Source: Evernia prunastri (Eukaryota > Ascomycota > Lecanoromycetes > Lecanorales > Parmeliaceae). Taken from it: a stretch of 64,000 bases of DNA. The translations under genes and the position numbers were made by a program. This document shows positions 11,015 through 21,655 of the stretch, piece by piece. How positions within the stretch are numbered: the stretch's first letter is position 1; each line of letters starts with the position of its first letter. The notes below the pieces were generated by a model that made no database searches, was not told the origin of the DNA, and worked only from the letters and a program-made list of their open reading frames with translations. Where the stretch lies: assembly GCA_003184365.1 (NCBI GenBank), contig NKYR01000038.1:62001-126000 (forward strand), in the 5' to 3' direction.

Positions 11015-12066
11015 GGTTTTCTTTTTGCTTGTGGGTGCTCTGGGTGCTCTGAGTGGGGCTTGAGTTTGTTTTGTGATGGGTTGTGGAGGCGGGGATGTCT
11101 TCAATGGACGACAGGTTTTAAGGCAATGGGAACGAGATGTTGGAAATGGACCAGGTGTCTGTCTGTATGTATTATACACGGAGGAAAGGGAGAGATGAAA
11201 AAAGCAAAAAGACATGCATGCCTAATCTCGATAATCTCTCAAACAAGCGATGACATCTTCCACATTAGAATTTCCCCGTCTTCCTTACCAGCCTTACTTT
11301 TATCAAATCACACATCTTTGCCATATTCAACAAGCATTAGCGCACAGGTGTCACGCTGCATCTTTCCTGATCAGGCAGCTCGGAGAGGGTTATTCTTTCC
11401 CATGTCGGTTTTAGCTCGCTCTTGGGAGGATGATTAAAAGGTCAGAGAAGTATGCTTCTTTATCTCTGCTGCTAGGATGGAAATCTATGACGATGGACTT
11501 GACGGTTGACCTCGGGAGTTGGAAAAAAAGCAATTATTTCGTCGAGTCTGGAACGGTGTCCGAGGGGGTCAGATAGGTCCTACTTTAGAGCTGCCCCTAG
11601 AGTAGCCCCTAAAAGCCCCCCAGAGGAAGCGAAAATCTAGCGTGAGGGAGTCCCCGAGCCCGTAACGCTTAGGGGAAAAGTCGGCTTTCAGTCCTTACCT
11701 CCACTGCTTTTCAATCTTTAGCTCTCACTGTGGACATGCGTGTCTCAATTTTGAGAGCTCTTTCTTAGCTGAAGAATTTCCCCTTTTTCTTTCATAGAAT
11801 GGGTCTACTCATTTCAGAGTAGAATATGGGCCGAGCCTTGCTTGTATTGGGCAAGATGGCGGCCCACGGTGATGAGAGATGCTGGTGTGATCCTTCTTGC
11901 TTCGGCAACCAGAAAAGAAACCGCCAGGTTGGGATGGTTCTTTCCTTGTTGGTGATGCAAAGCTCGTAGTAAAACAGGTATTGCAATACCTTTCCCAACT
12001 CCCGTCTACTCCGTCGTCACCAAAGCATACATGTTCACGTTTGATCTCACATTGAGTCTCTAAGCA
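11015..12066. other. intergenic, no gene seen
   Basis: Between the start of the minus-strand GPI protein gene and the plus-strand F-box gene, so both promoters are here. Around 11590-11625 there is a short C-rich direct repeat (GCCCCTA units). Short open frames show no family features. Confidence 0.45.
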
Positions 12067-13374
12067 ATGGCATCGCTGATGCACTCACCATTCGAGCAAA
12101 CGCCTAACGAGATTCTCTCAGGCATCTTGCTTGTGGTAAAAAGGACTTCAGGCTCATCTTCTTTGTTACAATGCCTGTTGTGCTGTAAGACATGGCATGG
12201 CGTGACGAAACCTATCCTCTATCGTGACATCCATCTCACCAACTCAAATCTCAAGCCCTTTCTTCAACCCTATGATAACTCACACTATCCTCTTCTTCGA
12301 TCCTTGACGGTCACCATTGACCCGATCCAACCAGGCCAGACAGATAAGGACGAGGACCGTATCAAACGCTGTGGGAGTCAGAACACGACTGCACTCTGGC
12401 ATCTCTTGCAGCAGCTTACCGAAAGGATACCGAGCATGGTCCGAATGACGGCATTCTCCTTGGCCGTCTCAACCGAGACATATGCTCGCGGCTTCTGGAT
12501 TCCCAAGTCCAGTATAGCAGCAATCCTCAAAGCCCTACCAGAAGCTTGCGTCAGCGTGGAACTTGATACCAGAGACTATGAAGAACCTGCGCCCACACCT
12601 GTGCATCTTTGCGATAGTCTTCGTGCGATACTTCCGCGGTTACAACACCTACGCCTCTCCCTTCCCACTATGTGCCCGGCGGTTTTTACGAACGATTATA
12701 GCCCCCGTGTTTGTATCAAGCGCCAGTCGCCTCTGAAACCAGTGGTTGCGCCCTTCTTGGAAACATTCATTGTCAACTGCCTTCCGGGGCCTATCCCCTC
12801 TTCCGATCAAACAATCCTTTGTAACCATTGCTGGAGATCTGACTGGATGCTGGATTATTCCAGGGAATTTGCCGCTACTATTGTAGATGCCTTATGCTTT
12901 GCCAAAGACACTATCAGCTTTCCCGCAGCAGAGCGTATCTCGGTCTTGCATACCGGTAGCTCTGGAACATCGCTATCACTCAACCGACGCAACATTCTGG
13001 AGGCTACAACATGGGCTATGCCATTTGGGGCTATAGCGATCCGCAAGACCGACCAACACTTCATCCGCACTCCAGAAGATGAAGAGCTCGTCGCGGATTC
13101 ATGGACGATCAAGGCACTCGCGGAGGGTGAGATATGGGTTGAGACTATGGATGGGTGTAGACTTCCAGCCCCTATGCTGGAAAAGAGTTCTTCGGCCTAC
13201 ACCAAAAAAAATCTGCAATTTGTCGACGCTGATACTTGGAAAACCTCGAATCCAACAGTCAAATGTTCCCTATGGCGAAAAGAGAAGCGCTGCCGGACTC
13301 GATTACTGGCAGCTGAGTACAGGGAAGGATTCTCCGACCTGCGGCGTGTGGGAGACAGTAGTGACAGCGAGTGA
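12067..13374 (+). CDS. F-box protein, fungal type
   Basis: A single exon encodes 435 aa. Residues about 10-58 form an F-box (TPNEILSGILLVV..., then LLQCLLCCKTWHGVTKPILYRDIHL), the Skp1-binding motif of SCF ubiquitin ligases. The remainder resembles the leucine-rich C-terminal part of fungal F-box proteins (SLRAILPRLQHLRLSLP) without clear repeats. Such proteins choose substrates for ubiquitylation; the substrate is unknown. The start is the first methionine and places the F-box at the N-terminus as usual. It has no close functional link with its neighbours. Confidence 0.75.
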   Translation: MASLMHSPFEQTPNEILSGILLVVKRTSGSSSLLQCLLCCKTWHGVTKPILYRDIHLTNSNLKPFLQPYDNSHYPLLRSLTVTIDPIQPGQTDKDEDRIKRCGSQNTTALWHLLQQLTERIPSMVRMTAFSLAVSTETYARGFWIPKSSIAAILKALPEACVSVELDTRDYEEPAPTPVHLCDSLRAILPRLQHLRLSLPTMCPAVFTNDYSPRVCIKRQSPLKPVVAPFLETFIVNCLPGPIPSSDQTILCNHCWRSDWMLDYSREFAATIVDALCFAKDTISFPAAERISVLHTGSSGTSLSLNRRNILEATTWAMPFGAIAIRKTDQHFIRTPEDEELVADSWTIKALAEGEIWVETMDGCRLPAPMLEKSSSAYTKKNLQFVDADTWKTSNPTVKCSLWRKEKRCRTRLLAAEYREGFSDLRRVGDSSDSE

Positions 13375-13929
13375 TACAAAATCAGCAACGACTCCATTTG
13401 GGAATTTTGCTTTGTCAATTTGCAGGGGGAGGAATCAGTAGCTCAAGCTCATGGATGGCGATATCTTTAGGTACGAGATGACAATATCAGGGTCGATACA
13501 GCAAAGTTTACCATGCAGCTCAATACGATCTGGCTTCGATATACACCGTTCGAGATCCTTGCATGTGATAATTCGGAGCTGCCATTGATTCTGTCGCAGT
13601 TTCGCGCAGTCGCAGAGGAGGCTTTTCTACCCTTCTTCCAATGGACTTCCGGCAATGATAGCAAGGTAGCTAGATTCTCGACCGCTAGACAAGTCTCAAA
13701 TGCGTGCCGCCTAAAAATGGCAAGACTGCGCCTCAATGTCGCATGGATTCGGGTCCCCTACCCGTTGCCCTTCCCATTTTTTTGTAGTTGAAGAATTTTG
13801 CGACTTTGTGTGTTGCATGGAGTATGGAGGATGCATGTGGCTCATGTAAGTAAGACTAAGATTCACCAATGGTGGACAAAATTCGCCGGGATGCTACTCT
13901 ATGAGTTGATCAGGCTACCTTAGGCTAGA

Positions 13930-14024
13930 GTAGAGTACTGTGCTCTATATCAACTGCTGGTGATATTCTGGTATCTATGTCGTACAATCAGGACTCGATT
14001 GATATGTAGAGCAGAGTACTACTT
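13930..14024. repeat. imperfect inverted repeat
   Basis: The arms 13930-13954 and 14000-14024 are about 25 bases each, roughly reverse complements with two small indels, separated by about 45 bases. The arm core reads AGTAGAGTACTGTGCTC. It could be a hairpin or the remnant of a small inverted-repeat element; no target-site duplication was identified. Confidence 0.5.
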
Positions 14025-14570
14025 CGTAGCTCGAATGTAGAAGCCCTTCTTGATGGTTGTGGGCGGAGCTTTGTCAAGTATCCTCGCTGATATTCCGCTG
14101 ACTTTGGTCCCCGGGAGTGCCAAAGGACTTCTGAGAATTACCTATAGGTACCTTACTGCGGGGTGGTGGTGCTAACCATTTAGGTAGTAGCGTGCTTTTC
14201 TTTCCACGCGCAGAAGCGGCAGATGGGGGGACGGTGGGAAGCGGGACGATAAGAGTAAAAAGTCCGAGTCAGACACAGCTTGATGCATGATTATCTTCCT
14301 CTTCCCTCTTCCTCTTCCTCTTTCCAACATTCGATAGAATCCTTCCTTTCCAACTTGTCCCGTAATTATGTATTAATTTGTTCAACATCCTAGCTTCCAT
14401 GAGTGTTATAGGTTCAATGTCCGCTTGGCTTCGGCGGTCAAGCTCAATTGGGCTCTTCACTCATGCGACGTTTGATCATCAACACGGACTTTTGTGTTTT
14501 GGCCTGCACGTTCCCGAAACATCATTCTGGCAATCAAGGTTGCAAATAGCCTTAGCTTTGCACCGTGAAT

Positions 14571-14627
14571 CCTTCCTCTTCCTCTTCCTCTTCCTCTTCC
14601 TCCTCCTCCTCTTCTTCTTCTCCCTCT
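14571..14627 (+). repeat. polypyrimidine (CTTCCT)n microsatellite
   Basis: A nearly pure run of CTTCCT, CCT and CTT units lies about 120 bases upstream of the start codon of the Cys-rich membrane protein gene. CT-rich tracts near transcription starts are common in filamentous fungi, so it may be part of that promoter or leader. Confidence 0.85.
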
Positions 14628-14745
14628 TAATAATATAAGGTACTACTACTACCTGTCGCTTCAAGTAGTAGTGCCCCTCACCTGCTGCCATCTTTCCTTC
14701 CTTTTCCGTTTTACCATTCAACATTGACACTGCTCCAATGATGTT

Positions 14746-16119
14746 ATGAAGCTGCCATTGACATTCCTGTGCGGCGCAGTATCCGCTAGCTGCATCCTCC
14801 TCTCGCACATTGCCCTCGCTCAAACCTGCTACTACCCCAATGGCGACGTCTCCACATCAGACTACCCTTGCTCTTCTGACGTCGAGGGTCTCTGCTGTCC
14901 ACTCAATTGGCAATGCATCTCCAATGGCCTCTGCTATCTAGAGAATGAACAGTACTACGGACGTTACACATGTTCGGATCAGACTTGGCAGTCATCAGGC
15001 TGCCCGGCGATATGCACCGATGGTTTGCACTACTGAATTGGACCGTAAATCGGTATATGTCGTACGGATGCTGACCGGTCGGTAGACTTGACGGACTCTG
15101 GCGACCAAGCTGTTCTACAATGTTCAGGTCACGGTAACGACTGGTGCTGTGATCACAATCGAAATGCCTCCAATGTCTGTTGCGACAGTACCAACTCCAA
15201 TGACTTCTTCCCGATCCCCAAGGGGACTTCTGTCGCTTCAATAAGCACTACGGGTCCTGCGGTGGCTTCTGCTGGCATTGTTGGAAATCCCGGCAACGAA
15301 GCCACGACGTCGAGTACAACTTCATCGACATCATCATCAACCTCGACGACACCTACCTCAACATCGACATCCACTCCAACACCGACATCCACGTCAACAT
15401 CGGCGTCTACTTCAACATCGACGACCTCCTCACCGTCGACTTCGAATACTAAGAATGCGGGGGGTAATTCTGCAAATCAGTCCCCTACAAGCCCCGTCAG
15501 CGTCATCTCCGTCGTCTCCGTCGTAACATCAGCAGGCAACAACGGTCTCCTCACAACGACAAACATGGTAATGCAAACCGCCTCACCAACGTCCACCCCC
15601 GCCCCATCATCAAGCCATCTCAGTGCTGAAGTCGGCGGAGGCGTTGCCGGCGGCGTCGCCCTCGTCGCCCTGATCGCCCTAGCATTCCTCCTCCGCCGAC
15701 GACGCAAGAAGAGACAGCAGTACCGCTCCGCTCCGACGGACGAGGACCGCAAATCCATGGACTACATGTACAAAACCAACGACATGGGCTCGCCGCACAC
15801 GGCGGACACGTCCCCGGAGATCGACGGCACCCCCATCGCCGGCCTCTACCGCGGCTGGGGCCCTTCTTCGGCCGGCGACGGAAGAGGAGGAGGAGGTGGC
15901 GCGCTGAGGGTCGTGAACGGGACGGGGTCGGACCGGCAGTCGACGCTGTCGGGCTACATGGGGCCGAACGGGCGGGAGTCGATGCTGAGCGAGCTGGAGA
16001 GCCCGACGGCGCTGGCGAGGGCGAGGGCGGGGATGAGTCCGGGGGGGAGGGAGCCGGCTATTGCGGAGATGCCGTACGAGTTGGCTGGGGACCAGCAGGG
16101 AAGGGCGGGGGGCAGGTAG
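14746..16119 (+). CDS. Cys-rich single-pass membrane protein with Ser/Thr stalk (sensor-like), paralogue of 52594-53577
   Basis: Two exons, 14746-15022 and 15086-16119, give about 436 aa; the 63-base phase-1 intron has donor GTTTGC and acceptor GGTAG. Order: signal peptide (1-26), Cys-rich ectodomain (27-about 130) with GLCCPLNWQCISNGLCY and later NDWCCDH and VCCDST, a Ser/Thr stalk (about 157-270), one membrane helix (about 276-295, GGVALVALIALAFLL) followed at once by RRRRKK, and a Gly-rich cytosolic tail of about 135 residues. The layout resembles fungal cell-wall sensors, but the cysteine pattern is not WSC or CFEM as I know them. A gene at 53577-52594 has the same layout, cysteine order and intron position. 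Role in surface sensing or adhesion is inferred; ligand unknown. Confidence 0.8.
15297..15450 (+). repeat. Ser/Thr codon repeat encoding the stalk
   Basis: Imperfect ACN/TCN trinucleotide runs encode an almost pure Ser/Thr/Pro stretch in the ectodomain stalk of the membrane protein. This is probably heavily O-mannosylated. The array is likely length-variable between strains. Confidence 0.75.
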
Positions 16120-16908
16120 GGGTTGTATGTCGTTATTCTTAGCGTGATGGGTCATGAAGACTTGTTTATATACCCCTCTTCCTCTATTGAATTAATGAAT
16201 GGAATGGAACGTCGGACTACGGGCTGTGAGGTGGCTTGCATGTGCTTGTGGATCCATATGGGAAGTAATTGTGGTGATGGGAGGAAGCTGGAGGTGTGAG
16301 TTGTGGTCACTCGGTCTCGATCTCGGTCTCTCTCTCACTCGGTGTCTCTTTCTCTCTCATTCGGTGTCTCTCTCACACGCACTAATTCACTCATTCACTC
16401 ATTCCTTTTTGAACCCAAGTTATTTCATCTCATCTCATCGATTCGCAAAGCTGTCAAAGAAGCCGACTGTTCTTTCCGCCGTAACTTTTGTTCGAAGGGG
16501 GGGATATCTCATCTATTCCAAGCATTGGACATCAACCGACGTCTTTTGCCGGATGCTAGTTCAACGGCTATGTTATCGTACATACAAAAGGGGGTATCCT
16601 GATGCTTGTTCTCATTTCCTGCGGCTTTGCTTGCTTCTCCTCTCCTCTCCTCTCCTCTCCTCTCCTCGCCTTTCCTTTCCTGGCCCCGCATTTCCTGGCC
16701 ATTGCCATCTTGCATGCTTTTACCAAATCAAAAAGGGATAAAGAGAAACAGAAATCCAGGGTTTGGAGGCTATCCAGCCATGGCCATCTCGCCTGTCTGT
16801 TCCGGTAACTGCATTGTTAAACCCCGTGCAGTGATGTCGTGTATCGTACCGGTCGTAAAAAAGTAAAATAAAATAGAAAAAACAAGATCGGGTCGGCGCT
16901 CTGGATCC
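16120..16908. other. intergenic between convergent genes, microsatellites only
   Basis: Holds a CTCGGTCTC/CTCTCT-rich tract (about 16310-16400) and a TCTCC pentamer tract (16635-16670). The open frames here are built from these repeats and are not convincing genes. Confidence 0.55.
16635..16670 (+). repeat. (TCTCC)n microsatellite
   Basis: About seven tandem copies of the pentamer TCTCC, slightly degenerate at the right end. Confidence 0.9.
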
Positions 16909-17902
16909 TCAAGGGCTCACTTGCCCCGCCATTTCGTTTTCCCGCCTGCATGTAGATTTTGTCATCTCGATCGTGACGAGCATCATCAGCGCGGCCCAGA
17001 TCCAGGGGACGGACCAACCTGTGTAGCAAAGACGTTAGAATGGGGTTCTTGAATGGGGTTCTTTTTTTAAATATCGTAGAGATAAGATGGAACGTACCGA
17101 CAGCCCAGCCCACGGCGTCCTGCTTCACCCCGAAGATGATCCCAATGATCGCTCCCGCGAGCAACACCCCACTGACGCCCCACAGCCAATCCAGGCGCGC
17201 AAGCAGGGTCCGGAAGGGCGCGCTGGACTCGTAGCGCGCGTTCCACTGCGCGCGGAACACGTCCCCCTGCTCGCCGTCCACGGCGACGACGTCCTCGGCG
17301 ATGACGTACACGGCCGGCCTCAGCGGGTCCCCGCGCGCGATGGAGCTGAAGCGGAACGGGGCCCGGACGCCCAGGGCCCGCAGCGGGATGAAGGCGACGA
17401 GCTGGCCGCAGACGAGCAGGATGAGGACGCTCAGGGGCAGGGAGGTGATTCTGACGCTGGAGGGGTCGCGGCTGATGCCGATGGCGATGACGACGGAGAC
17501 GACGACGAAGCCGAAGGCGAAGTTCCAGTCGAAGTAGTCGAGGGTCCAGGCGCCGGTGCTGCCGAGCGGGCGGCACGTGGACGTTTTCCGTGCGAGGCGG
17601 ACGGTGCGCAGGACGAAGGAGTAGAGGCTCACGACGCCGAAGATGGGCGTGAAGATGGAGAGGATGTACTGCGTCTTGAGGGCCGTGGCGTAGCGCACGG
17701 CGAAGTAGCCGGCCAGGGGGAGGACGCCGCTCGTGAGGAGGATGAGGGAGGCTTGCAGCGCGATGCGCCGGGTGTGCTGACGGAGGTCGAGGGGGATGCG
17801 GGCGATGCTGTCTTTGGCGGGCGCGGCGGGGAGGGATGCGGTGGTGGATTGGCTGCCGTTGCTGTGGGCTTTGGGTTCGGGGGGTGAGGTGGGGGAGGAC
17901 AT
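16909..17902 (-). CDS. six-pass membrane protein, conserved fungal hypothetical
   Basis: Two exons, 17902-17098 and 17018-16909, give 304 aa. The 79-base intron (GTACGT...ACACAG) joins VGWAVG to WSVPWIWAAL. I count six hydrophobic segments: about 49-71, 78-100, 127-142, 150-172, a GVLLAGAIIGIIFGV segment, and the last across the splice. The N-terminal 45 residues are hydrophilic and Ser/Pro/Ala-rich. The start MSSPTSPPEP was chosen because upstream codons are low-complexity CT-rich leader. Third codon positions are almost all G or C, giving long shadow open frames on both strands. I do not recognise the family and propose no function. Confidence 0.72.
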
Positions 17903-19574
17903 GGTCGGAGAGTAGGGTTTTTGGGTGAGGAGAGGGCGGGGGAGGTTGGTTGGTGGGAGTTGGTGATTGATTGTGAAAGAGAGAGACAGAGAGGGAGAGA
18001 GAGAGGGTTTCCTTTGGATTGAGATATATTTTATCCAAAGGAAAGACGTTTCATGTGTTGGAAGTAATGACGCTGGAGCTGGAGCGATCAATCCAGCCGC
18101 GAATCCTTCCAGAGTGTCGATCACTTGAATCCATCCGCTCGCCGACGGACAGTTAACATGCCGACGCGGAGGGTTGCATCAGATCAAGGGCAGAAAGGGG
18201 GCGGATTGAGACCCTATTTCTTCCCGCCAGGGGTGAGAGGGTCACATCTGATAGTTCATAGAGTGAGTATGAAACCTTTGAAGAAGATGAGAATGAGTGA
18301 CTGATGATGTGAGATCAGTTATGATTGAGATCAATCAACTAAAAACAAATCGTGTTGAATTGAATCTGGAGCTAATTCCTCATCGCGGGAAAAACAAGGT
18401 TGCGCCAAGCCGGTGCCGTGAGCTAGATCAAATCTGTTCTAGTTGCAGATCTCTGAATCTCCAGGTTACGGTTCGTCTCGGCGGTCATGACTCGTGCTCA
18501 TTGCTTACGAATACGCTCAGCTGATTAAGTAAGAGTCATACAGTATCTTGACTTCTTTTCTAGCTTCAAATTGTCTACAGACGAAATCATACAGGTCAAC
18601 TATTGTAAAGCACGCATGAAAGAAAATGAGTGTTGGAAATCACCGTTACATACCAATGGCACGAGCTCGTCGCTTCACAGATAAAGTAGGTAGGTAAGCA
18701 CGAAGTATGTTAGATTACCTTACCTTATCCACAGCGAGCTTAAGTATACCACAGCTCCACCAAAAGGTTAGCAACGGAAAATAGCCTTCAACTTCCACGA
18801 GGCCGTTCCAGTGCTTGTTCCTGTCGACGCTCTTTCTTCACAAACGAACACCAGGTCGGACCGAGTCCAGCAGCTTTACAGCGCCGCGATTCGATTCCGT
18901 TCATATAATGCCAAGAGGCAACTACCGCATTGACACCACGGACGCGAACCTTCGAGCGGGTTGGAGACTGTTCTTACCATGGAGCGGTGGCGTCCGCGCA
19001 AATATTCGCGCTGGAACAACCAAATCAAGGTTCCTGTAACGCTCAACATCTTGATGAACAGCACCTTTGAAAATGCAAGAACAGTATGGGTTTCGAAATA
19101 AAATCGCGAACTTGATATTAGAATCAGGATCCTCTTCGACAGCTTTCTCATTTGTGGATCTGTATCGAGGGTTGTGGATTTTCGTACCACTGGGACTTTA
19201 CTTAGCCATGGTACTTACCACACAACTTTATCTCACTGGTACCCCATTTATGTCCAGTCTCATTCGCAATCGCTCGATATTGCTTAGCGTGGGCGTCAAT
19301 TGAATGTCGATGCTCGAAAGCTTTTTTTCTAGTTTTTGAGTCATACCTTAGGCATTAGAATAACAAAATTCGCCTCTAATGCGCACAAACATCTCCTATC
19401 CAATTCGCACAAACAATTGCCCCCCAGGTCTAATGCTTCGACAAACATTATGTTTTCATCTAGCAACCCGATTTCCCATCATACTAGTCATACTCTGGCC
19501 AATGGCGCCAGCAGCAGCAACAAGGGCGCTCAGGGCGGCGGAGAGAATTCTCATGAAAATGGTAGTAGAATTCC
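17903..19574. other. long gene-poor stretch
   Basis: No convincing gene on either strand. The left end is the CT-rich leader of the minus-strand membrane protein gene (about 17970-18010). Around 18685-18730 there are TAGGTAGGTAAG and TTACCTTACCTTATCC motifs. Some sequence at 19390-19570 encodes a Ser/Asn/Gly-rich stretch (HTSHTLANGASSSNKGAQ) that could be an extra N-terminal exon of the homocitrate synthase-like gene, but I could not find a splice join. Confidence 0.4.
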
Positions 19575-20910
19575 TTGCGATCTAGTTGTCAGCTCATAGT
19601 TTTCCATCTAGGATACGACGGGGAGGTCGTCACTGACGTCTCTTCAATGTGCTCTTCCGCCAATCTTTCCAACTTGAACATCATGAACGGTACATTGCGC
19701 GAGGGTGAAGAATATGAAGAAGTTGCTGTAACCGAGGCCTCTTCACTATGCTCTTCTAGCAATCTTTCCAAAATCAGGGACAGCACATCACCCGACAGCG
19801 AAGATAACGAGGGAGCTGTCACCGAGATCTCTTCACCGTACTCTTCTAGCAACCTGTCCAACTTTAAAATCATAGACAGCACATTGCGAGAAGGCGAACA
19901 ATTTGCGACGACCTTCTTCGACACAGCACAGAAGATTGAAATCGCCAAAGCCTTGGATGCCTTTGGAGTAGAATACGTGAGGCTATCAATCTATGCTATG
20001 AAAATCGGTAATCTGCGAGCTCAAGTGCGCTAAGCTAACATACTCAATCAGATCGAATTGACGTCGCCGGCTGCTTCTGAACAGTCAAGGATCGATTGCG
20101 AGACTATTTGCAAGTTGAACCTGAAGGCCAAGGTAGATCAATCTCACGATTATAGATCTCTTGGTAACAATTGATTAGATTCTGACTCATATTCGATGTC
20201 ACATGGACGACGCAAAGATAGCCGTTCAAACAGGCGTCGATGGAGTGTAAATTATCTCTCCATCAGATTTGTAAGATCTGACGACTTGACCTAGCAATGT
20301 CGCCATCGGTACTTCTTCCCAGCTCATGAAGCATTCCCACGGCAAGGATCTAGCATACATTTCCGTCAAAGCCAAAGAGGTTATCGAGTACGTCAAAGCG
20401 CACAATCTTGAAGTTCGGTTTTCAGGAGAAGACTCCTTCCGCTCAAATTTCAGCGAGATCCTAAAGCTGTACTCTACCGTCGATCGACTGGGAGTTGATC
20501 GTGTCGGTATCGCCGATACCGTGGGCTCCGCCACGCCGCTGGAAGTTCTCGATAAGATCGACACCCTGCGCAGAGTCGTGAGCTGTGATATCGAGACTCA
20601 TTTCCACAATGATACGGGATGTGCCATTTCGAATGCCTACTGCGCTCTCGAAGCCGGAGCTACGCACGTCGACACTACAGTGCTGGGTATCGGTGAGCGG
20701 AACGGCATTACGCCTCTCGGTGGCCTTTTGGCGTGTCTGGTTGTGGCGGATCGGGAGTATATCTTGAGTAAGTATAAAATCGACAAGCTGGGCTACATCG
20801 AGGATCTTGTGGCGCAGGCTGTTGGGGTAGAGATACCTTTCAATAATTGCGACGTGTTTTCCTTCGCAGAAGTTCGGTCGAGCAGCCCGAATATGCCTTC
20901 TGACGTGTAG
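19575..20910 (+). CDS. homocitrate synthase-like protein, N-terminal repeats, C-terminally truncated
   Basis: Four exons, 19575-19976, 20052-20132, 20179-20246 and 20295-20910, give about 388 aa, all joins in frame. Homocitrate synthase condenses acetyl-CoA and 2-oxoglutarate, the first step of fungal lysine synthesis. The barrel is well kept: IIDSTLREGEQF, IELTSPAASEQSR, ILTHIRCHMDDAK, VRFSGEDSFRS, VGIADTVG, the metal-binding ETHFHNDTGCA and VLGIGERNGITPLGG. Two things are odd. The first 110 residues contain about three copies of a segment ending in the catalytic-loop motif (NLSN...STLREGE). After VEIPFNN the protein diverges and stops, so the HKAGIHAKA lid and C-terminal subdomain are missing. 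It is a paralogue rather than the lysine enzyme, perhaps decaying or repurposed. The start codon is uncertain. Confidence 0.7.
19626..19905 (+). repeat. triplicated N-terminal coding segment of about 93 bases
   Basis: Three tandem copies lie at about 19626-19721, 19722-19815 and 19816-19905. Each encodes VTE/D-x-SS-x-x-SS-x-NLS-(N/K) followed by a form of STLREGE or its degraded version (STSPDSED in copy 2). Copy 3 is the functional catalytic-loop copy that leads into the barrel. Confidence 0.75.
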
Positions 20911-21655
20911 GGGTAGTGCGATTGGAATCGCCGGTGGCTGATTCGAGGAATTGATCGTTTCACCACGAGGAAATAGACGCTTTTTGCACTGCGGGAAAGG
21001 TTTAACATTCTCTCTAATTAAAGTAAAAGCTCTCAAACGCTGCTCAATTGTTTCCTTATCCTCCTTTATAGAAGCTTGGTATCGCACCCAAAGCACATCC
21101 TATTACCCACCTTGAGGTAGTATGATGGGATGAGAGTCTACCAACACGTCGGAAAGCGGTCCTCTTATTGGTTATCAATGTCTCATTTCACGCTCGAATT
21201 TGATACATATTGAAAGACATGGAGTACTGGCAATCCCTCAAATGGAATAAGCATTTATCTCTTCTTCTCCCTCATTCGCATCAAAGGTTGCAAACTGTTG
21301 GTTTTCTCTATCTCTATATGTAAAATCCTCTCGTGTTCTCGTCTCCTCATCTAGTCCCCGATTGCCTACAGACGAGCTTTCAACCTTGTCTCACCTCCGA
21401 TTATGAGCAGATCAACACATGCATCAGAAGCTGGACAGGTGCGCCCACCATTTTACAATCCCCGCACACCGCACATTACGTCGGTCTCCTTTCTAGAATC
21501 TTGAGTCGCACAGTACTGCATGGTCATGTAAGCTTGCACAGATGACGTAGGGCAGAGAACGAGTAGGTGGTCGTAGATGACAACTGTACCCGAGGCGCGA
21601 TTACCGGACCGCGATATTGGCTTTGGGAATACTGCTTCAACTCATGTACTCGCTT
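20911..21655. other. intergenic between convergent genes, no gene seen
   Basis: No coding signal and no remnant of the missing C-terminal homocitrate synthase domain that I could recognise in any frame. Mostly A/T-leaning sequence. Confidence 0.5.

Larger units (their letters stand above)
13375..14745. other. intergenic with inverted repeat and polypyrimidine tract, no gene seen
   Basis: No open frame here has coding character. The stretch holds an imperfect inverted repeat (13930-14024), palindromic TAGGTACC-type motifs (14145-14156) and a long CTT/CCT tract (14571-14627) just upstream of the next gene. Confidence 0.5.

Noticed and set aside
15478..15758. Minus-strand frame overlapping the Ser/Thr stalk and helix
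   Set aside because: Antisense shadow of the repeat-rich stalk and of the Arg-rich segment.
17087..17887. 266-codon plus-strand open frame rich in Gly, Asp, Glu
   Set aside because: Antisense shadow of the GC-rich six-pass membrane protein gene. The minus-strand frame has hydrophobic helices and a good intron; the plus frame is a compositional by-product.
17067..18038. 323-codon minus-strand frame rich in Arg, Pro and His
   Set aside because: Out-of-frame shadow of the same membrane protein gene.
20461..21096. 211-codon minus-strand frame overlapping the homocitrate synthase-like gene
   Set aside because: Shadow of the sense exon, which has clear catalytic motifs.
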